From Vibrio mimicus CAIM 602 (GTDB lineage Bacteria > Pseudomonadota > Gammaproteobacteria > Enterobacterales > Vibrionaceae): 64,000 nt of DNA. The position numbers were made by a program, and so were the translations under genes. Positions 60,963 through 64,000 of the stretch are shown one piece after another (position 1 is the first letter of the stretch; the number at the start of each line of letters is the position of its first letter). Location: contig NZ_AOMO01000099.1 of assembly GCF_000338875.1 (NCBI RefSeq), positions 62,001-126,000 of the forward strand, in the 5' to 3' direction. Below the pieces are notes generated by a model. The model had not been told where the DNA came from. It ran no database searches and saw only the letters and a program-made list of their open reading frames with translations.

Positions 60963-61826
60963 ATGAAACGTGTAATGCTCTTCTTAGCAACCAACCTTGC
61001 TGTTGTGCTGGTGCTGAGTGTTGTTTTAAATATTGTTTATGCTGTTACTGGTATGCAACCGGGTAGTCTGTCTGGCCTGTTGGTCATGGCGGCGGTATTT
61101 GGTTTTGGTGGCGCGATCATTTCACTGCTGATGTCAAAAAGCATGGCATTGCGTTCAGTGGGTGGGGTAGTGATTGATACTCCGCGCAATGAAATGGAAC
61201 ACTGGCTGCTGGAAACTGTGCGTCGCCAAGCGAATCAAGCGGGTATCGGTATGCCAACGGTGGCAATTTATGATGCGCCAGATATGAACGCGTTTGCGAC
61301 GGGGGCAAAGCGTGACGATTCTTTGGTAGCTGTTTCAACAGGTTTGCTGCACAACATGACGCGTGATGAAGCAGAAGCGGTATTGGCGCATGAAGTAAGC
61401 CACATTGCAAATGGTGATATGGTCACCATGACGCTGATGCAAGGTGTTGTGAATACCTTCGTCATTTTCTTGTCGCGTTTTATCGCTAACATTGTTGCGT
61501 CACGTGACTCGGAAGAGGGCGAAGGAAGCAACATGATGGTTTACTTTGGTGTTTCCATGGTATTGGAACTGGTATTTGGCGTGTTGGCGAGCTTTATCAC
61601 CATGTGGTATAGCCGTCGCCGTGAATTCTATGCCGATGCGGGCGCTGCGCAGTTAGTGGGTAAACACAAAATGATTGCTGCGTTGGAACGTTTGAAAATG
61701 GGTCAAGAATCGCATCTTGAAGGTTCGATGATGGCGTTTGGTATCAACGGTAAACGTTCATTGTCAGAGTTAATGATGACTCACCCGCCGTTAGACAAAC
61801 GTATTGCAGCCCTGCGTAATATGTAA
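60963..61826 (+). CDS. htpX: Membrane zinc metalloprotease HtpX
   Basis: A 287-residue M48 protease of the inner membrane. Two N-terminal transmembrane segments (about 4-26 and 36-57) are followed by the zinc motif HEVSH (143-147, AHEVSHIANGDM), two further hydrophobic segments, and the third ligand region RREFYADAGAAQLVG. It degrades damaged membrane proteins with FtsH in E. coli. It is flanked by terminators, so it is monocistronic. Confidence 0.95.
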   Translation: MKRVMLFLATNLAVVLVLSVVLNIVYAVTGMQPGSLSGLLVMAAVFGFGGAIISLLMSKSMALRSVGGVVIDTPRNEMEHWLLETVRRQANQAGIGMPTVAIYDAPDMNAFATGAKRDDSLVAVSTGLLHNMTRDEAEAVLAHEVSHIANGDMVTMTLMQGVVNTFVIFLSRFIANIVASRDSEEGEGSNMMVYFGVSMVLELVFGVLASFITMWYSRRREFYADAGAAQLVGKHKMIAALERLKMGQESHLEGSMMAFGINGKRSLSELMMTHPPLDKRIAALRNM

Positions 61827-61832
61827 TCTCTC

Positions 61833-61858
61833 AAAACCAGCCTTCGGGCTGGTTTTTT
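61833..61858 (+). terminator. Rho-independent terminator of htpX
   Basis: AAAACCAGCC pairs with GGCTGGTTTT around a TTCG tetraloop and runs into TTTTTT. Confidence 0.92.
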
Positions 61859-62026
61859 CTTGTCTCTATTTCCTTCCCCATTCCGTATTTAGGCACCATT
61901 CAACCATAACCGTACAGCTTTGCTCTCAAGCCTAAAAATTATGCTTAGTTAGCTTTCCTGCCCATTTTTCTTATTGGGTAATTGTGATCTTCTATGCTTA
62001 GTCTTTCGTAACAATGAAAAGTCAAA

Positions 62027-62106
62027 GTTATACAGAAAAAATCTTGTACAACTTTGTCAACTCAACTATGTTTGTCATGAATTGTACGAATATTAATTTT
62101 GTATAA
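62027..62106 (+). promoter_or_regulatory. Repeated TTGTA(C/T) motifs upstream of the SnoaL-SDR-oxidase operon
   Basis: Four related motifs lie within 80 bp: GTTATACA (62027, reverse), TTGTACAA (62044), TTGTACGAA (62082) and TTGTATAAC (62099). Spacings are irregular. MerR-family light/B12 regulators (LitR/CarH) bind comparable TGTACA-type repeats in front of photostress genes. Function is inferred from the repeats and the cluster type. Confidence 0.5.
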
Positions 62107-62123
62107 CATTGGGAATGGTCACT

Positions 62124-62543
62124 ATGGACGTACAACACGTCGCGCAGTTTTATCAAGCGTTAGACAAAAGCCAGCTGCATAGATTAGTCGAAATATATCA
62201 TCCGAATGTGGTGTTTGAAGATGCCGCACACCGTATTGAAGGTCTGCCAGCACTTTATCAGTACTTTTTGAATCTCTATGAAAATGTACAGGCATGTACA
62301 TTTACTGTTCATGAGCAGCACTCTCTCAACGGTGGGGCGTTTCTGGTTTGGACCATGCACTTACGGCATCCCAAGTTAGCGAAAGGTGAGCAAGTCGATG
62401 TAAAAGGGGTCAGCCATTTGCGTTTTTCCAATGGCAAAGTGGTGTATCACCGAGACTACTTTGATATGGGAGAAATGCTTTACGAGCAGTTGCCTTTACT
62501 CGGTCAGATCATCCGTACGATTAAGCGGAGACTAGGCCAATGA
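62124..62543 (+). CDS. NTF2/SnoaL-like protein
   Basis: A 139-residue protein of the NTF2/SnoaL fold: VAQFYQALDKSQLHRLVEIYHPNVVFEDAAHRIEG, then VWTMHLRHPKL and KGVSHLRFSNGKVVYHRDYFDM (quoted in pieces across residues 5-115). Such small alpha+beta cones often act as isomerases, hydrolases or binding partners, and the role here is unknown. ATG 62124 is chosen over upstream TTG 62109 and ATG 62115 because GGGA lies 9 bp before it. It overlaps the SDR gene by 4 bases. Confidence 0.85.
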   Translation: MDVQHVAQFYQALDKSQLHRLVEIYHPNVVFEDAAHRIEGLPALYQYFLNLYENVQACTFTVHEQHSLNGGAFLVWTMHLRHPKLAKGEQVDVKGVSHLRFSNGKVVYHRDYFDMGEMLYEQLPLLGQIIRTIKRRLGQ

Positions 62544-63268
62544 AGGCGGTATTGATTAGCGGAGCTACCTCAGGGATCGGCAAACAGCTGGCACTGGATT
62601 ATGCGAAAGACGGTTGGCAAGTGATCGCTTGTGGGCGAAACCAGCAAGTATTGCAAGCACTGAGTGCAGAGTTTGCCACTATTTTCCCGCTTGCTTTTGA
62701 TGTGACTGATCACGCCGCAACGAAAGCAGCATTAAGTCAGTTACCTTTTCAGCCTGAGCTATGGATTCTGAATGCAGGGGATTGTGAGTACATCAATCAC
62801 GGCAAGATGGACATCAGTGTTATGGCACGTGTTTTCAACATTAATGTGTTGGGTGTTGCAGCGGTGATTGAAGGCATACAGTCACATTTGGCGCGTGGTC
62901 ATCGAGTAGCGATTGTTGGGTCGATTGCTAGTGAATTAGCTTTGCCGCGTGCGCAGGCATATGGCGCGTCAAAGGCCGCTGTGGCGTATCTCGCTCGTAC
63001 ATTACAACTTGACTGGCGTCCTCTTGGTATTGAAGTCTCCACCATTTTTCCTGGCTTTGTGGCTACCCCGCTGACCGATCGCAATACCTTTTCCATGCCC
63101 ATGATCATCTCTGTTGAGCGCGCTGCTCAGGAGATCAAAACGGGCTTAGCACGGGGTGTATCTCAGCTCTATTTCCCTAAACGATTTACTTGGTTGATTC
63201 GCTTATTAGGGGCTTTGCCTTATGCGTGGCAAACCCGATTAGTGCAGCGTATGTTGAAAGCTAAATAA
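62540..63268 (+). CDS. Short-chain dehydrogenase/reductase
   Basis: A 242-residue SDR: nucleotide-binding SGATSGIGKQLALDYAKDG, LNAGD in place of the usual NNAG/NAG motif, catalytic Ser in GSIASELALP and Tyr-xxx-Lys in AYGASKAAVAYL. The substrate is unknown. It is coupled to the SnoaL-like gene and lies 10 bp before the FAD oxidase. The same trio occurs in photo-oxidative stress clusters of other proteobacteria. Confidence 0.9.
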   Translation: MKAVLISGATSGIGKQLALDYAKDGWQVIACGRNQQVLQALSAEFATIFPLAFDVTDHAATKAALSQLPFQPELWILNAGDCEYINHGKMDISVMARVFNINVLGVAAVIEGIQSHLARGHRVAIVGSIASELALPRAQAYGASKAAVAYLARTLQLDWRPLGIEVSTIFPGFVATPLTDRNTFSMPMIISVERAAQEIKTGLARGVSQLYFPKRFTWLIRLLGALPYAWQTRLVQRMLKAK

Positions 63269-63278
63269 GGATATTTCG

Positions 63279-64000
63279 ATGAAGATTGCAATTATTGGCA
63301 CTGGCATTTCTGGCTTAACTTGTGGGTACTATTTGCATCGCTATCACGATATTACGTTGTTTGAAGCCAATGATTACATTGGTGGGCACACCGCGACGGT
63401 GGATGTCGAATTGGACGGTAAGCAGTATGCGATCGATACCGGTTTTATTGTTTACAACGATAGAACCTATCCCAACTTCATTAAAATGATGGATGAAATT
63501 GGCGTCAAAGGTAGACCAACTGAGATGAGTTTCAGTGTGCGCAATGAGGCTAACGGGTTGGAATATAACGGTCATACATTGACGACGCTGTTTGCACAGA
63601 AGCGTAACTGGTTGAACCCGAAGTTTTATCACTTTATTAGTGAGATCCTACGTTTTAACCGCTTAACCAAAGCCTGTGTGGAGAATGAACTGGCGAGTGA
63701 GCAGACCTTGGGGGAATTCCTGAGCCAGCATCACTTTTCCGAGTACTTTTGTGAGAACTACATTCTGCCTATGGGAGCGGCGATTTGGTCCTCGTCTTTG
63801 GCGGACATGCGTGCCTTCCCACTCATGTTTTTTGCGCGCTTTTTCCGGAATCACGGCCTACTGGATGTAACCAATCGTCCGCAGTGGTATGTGATCCCCG
63901 GTGGCTCACGCAGCTATATTGAACCTCTAACGCAGGGCTTTCGTGACCGGATTCGCCTAAATAGTGCTGTAACGCAGGTGAATCGTGTACCTGCCGGTGT
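63279..64000 (+). CDS. FAD-dependent amine-oxidase-like protein, 3' end cut by window
   Basis: The first 240 codons are present and the frame is open at the right edge. ATG 63279 follows AAGG at 8 bp. The Rossmann FAD motif is IAIIGTGISGLTCGYY with FEANDYIGGHTATV after it, then AIDTGFIVYNDRTYPN and WYVIPGGSRSYIEPL. Relatives lie in sigma-E/ChrR or LitR photostress clusters, often before DUF1365 and cyclopropane-fatty-acid-synthase-like genes; one branch works in fatty-acid modification. Its exact reaction cannot be set from this part. Confidence 0.9.
   Translation, partial: MKIAIIGTGISGLTCGYYLHRYHDITLFEANDYIGGHTATVDVELDGKQYAIDTGFIVYNDRTYPNFIKMMDEIGVKGRPTEMSFSVRNEANGLEYNGHTLTTLFAQKRNWLNPKFYHFISEILRFNRLTKACVENELASEQTLGEFLSQHHFSEYFCENYILPMGAAIWSSSLADMRAFPLMFFARFFRNHGLLDVTNRPQWYVIPGGSRSYIEPLTQGFRDRIRLNSAVTQVNRVPAG

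Noticed and set aside
1..64000. CRISPR arrays, tRNA or rRNA genes, IS elements and prophage genes
   Set aside because: I saw no spaced repeats, cloverleaf signatures, transposase or phage genes on either strand.

Overview
The window looks like part of the large chromosome of a Vibrio of the V. cholerae / V. mimicus group. From memory, the gene order (ars genes, a chitinase, a c-di-GMP signalling cluster, oppABCDF, pta-ackA, a GGDEF protein of the CdgK type, lolA-rarA-serS, bioA/bioBFCD, htpX and a photostress-type cluster) follows V. cholerae chromosome 1 around VC1066-VC1120. I could not align it, so the species is an inference. There are no rRNA, tRNA, IS, prophage or CRISPR elements.

Left part (1-18.6 kb): a partial SMR exporter and a frameshifted deaminase lead into an arsenic operon (arsR, gap, a dual-specificity-type phosphatase, arsJ). 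This is the arsenate route in which GAPDH makes 1-arseno-3-phosphoglycerate and ArsJ exports it. Next comes a ten-gene N-acetylgalactosamine cluster: two paralogous DeoR/AgaR-type regulators separated by an operator-rich spacer, then kbaZ, agaS, agaVWEF (a mannose-type PTS), agaA and kbaY. No tagatose-6-phosphate kinase is present. A large secreted GH18 chitinase and a CPBP membrane protease follow.

Middle (19-33 kb): a YbhB-like protein with an AraC regulator, a membrane-anchored unknown and a Sua5-type tRNA modification enzyme precede a dense signalling locus. Eight co-oriented, nearly contiguous genes encode an Hpt protein, REC-HDOD, a single REC, a CheC-like phosphatase, two soluble histidine kinases, REC-EAL and REC-degenerate HD-GYP (HQ...GKP in place of HD...GYP). 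They meet, tail to tail, a two-gene unit encoding a membrane histidine kinase and a PhnD-like periplasmic binding protein. This locus is the best candidate for an incompletely described system: a multi-input phosphorelay that probably ends in control of c-di-GMP breakdown.

Right part (33-64 kb): the oligopeptide permease operon; a glutathionyl-hydroquinone reductase; ackA-pta divergent from yfbV; a VF530-type protein; a three-gene ABC transporter of the TrpXYZ type next to a membrane diguanylate cyclase; dusC; a SEC-C protein; lolA, rarA and serS; the biotin genes around a BirA-like operator; a small 56-codon gene; htpX; and the start of a SnoaL / SDR / FAD-oxidase operon preceded by repeated TTGTA(C/T) motifs that suggest control by a MerR-family (LitR/CarH-like) regulator.

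Several operons carry strong intergenic stem-loops after their first, probably most abundant, product (oppA, the ABC binding protein, ackA). Many start codons were placed by Shine-Dalgarno spacing and ATGA overlaps rather than by the longest open frame.
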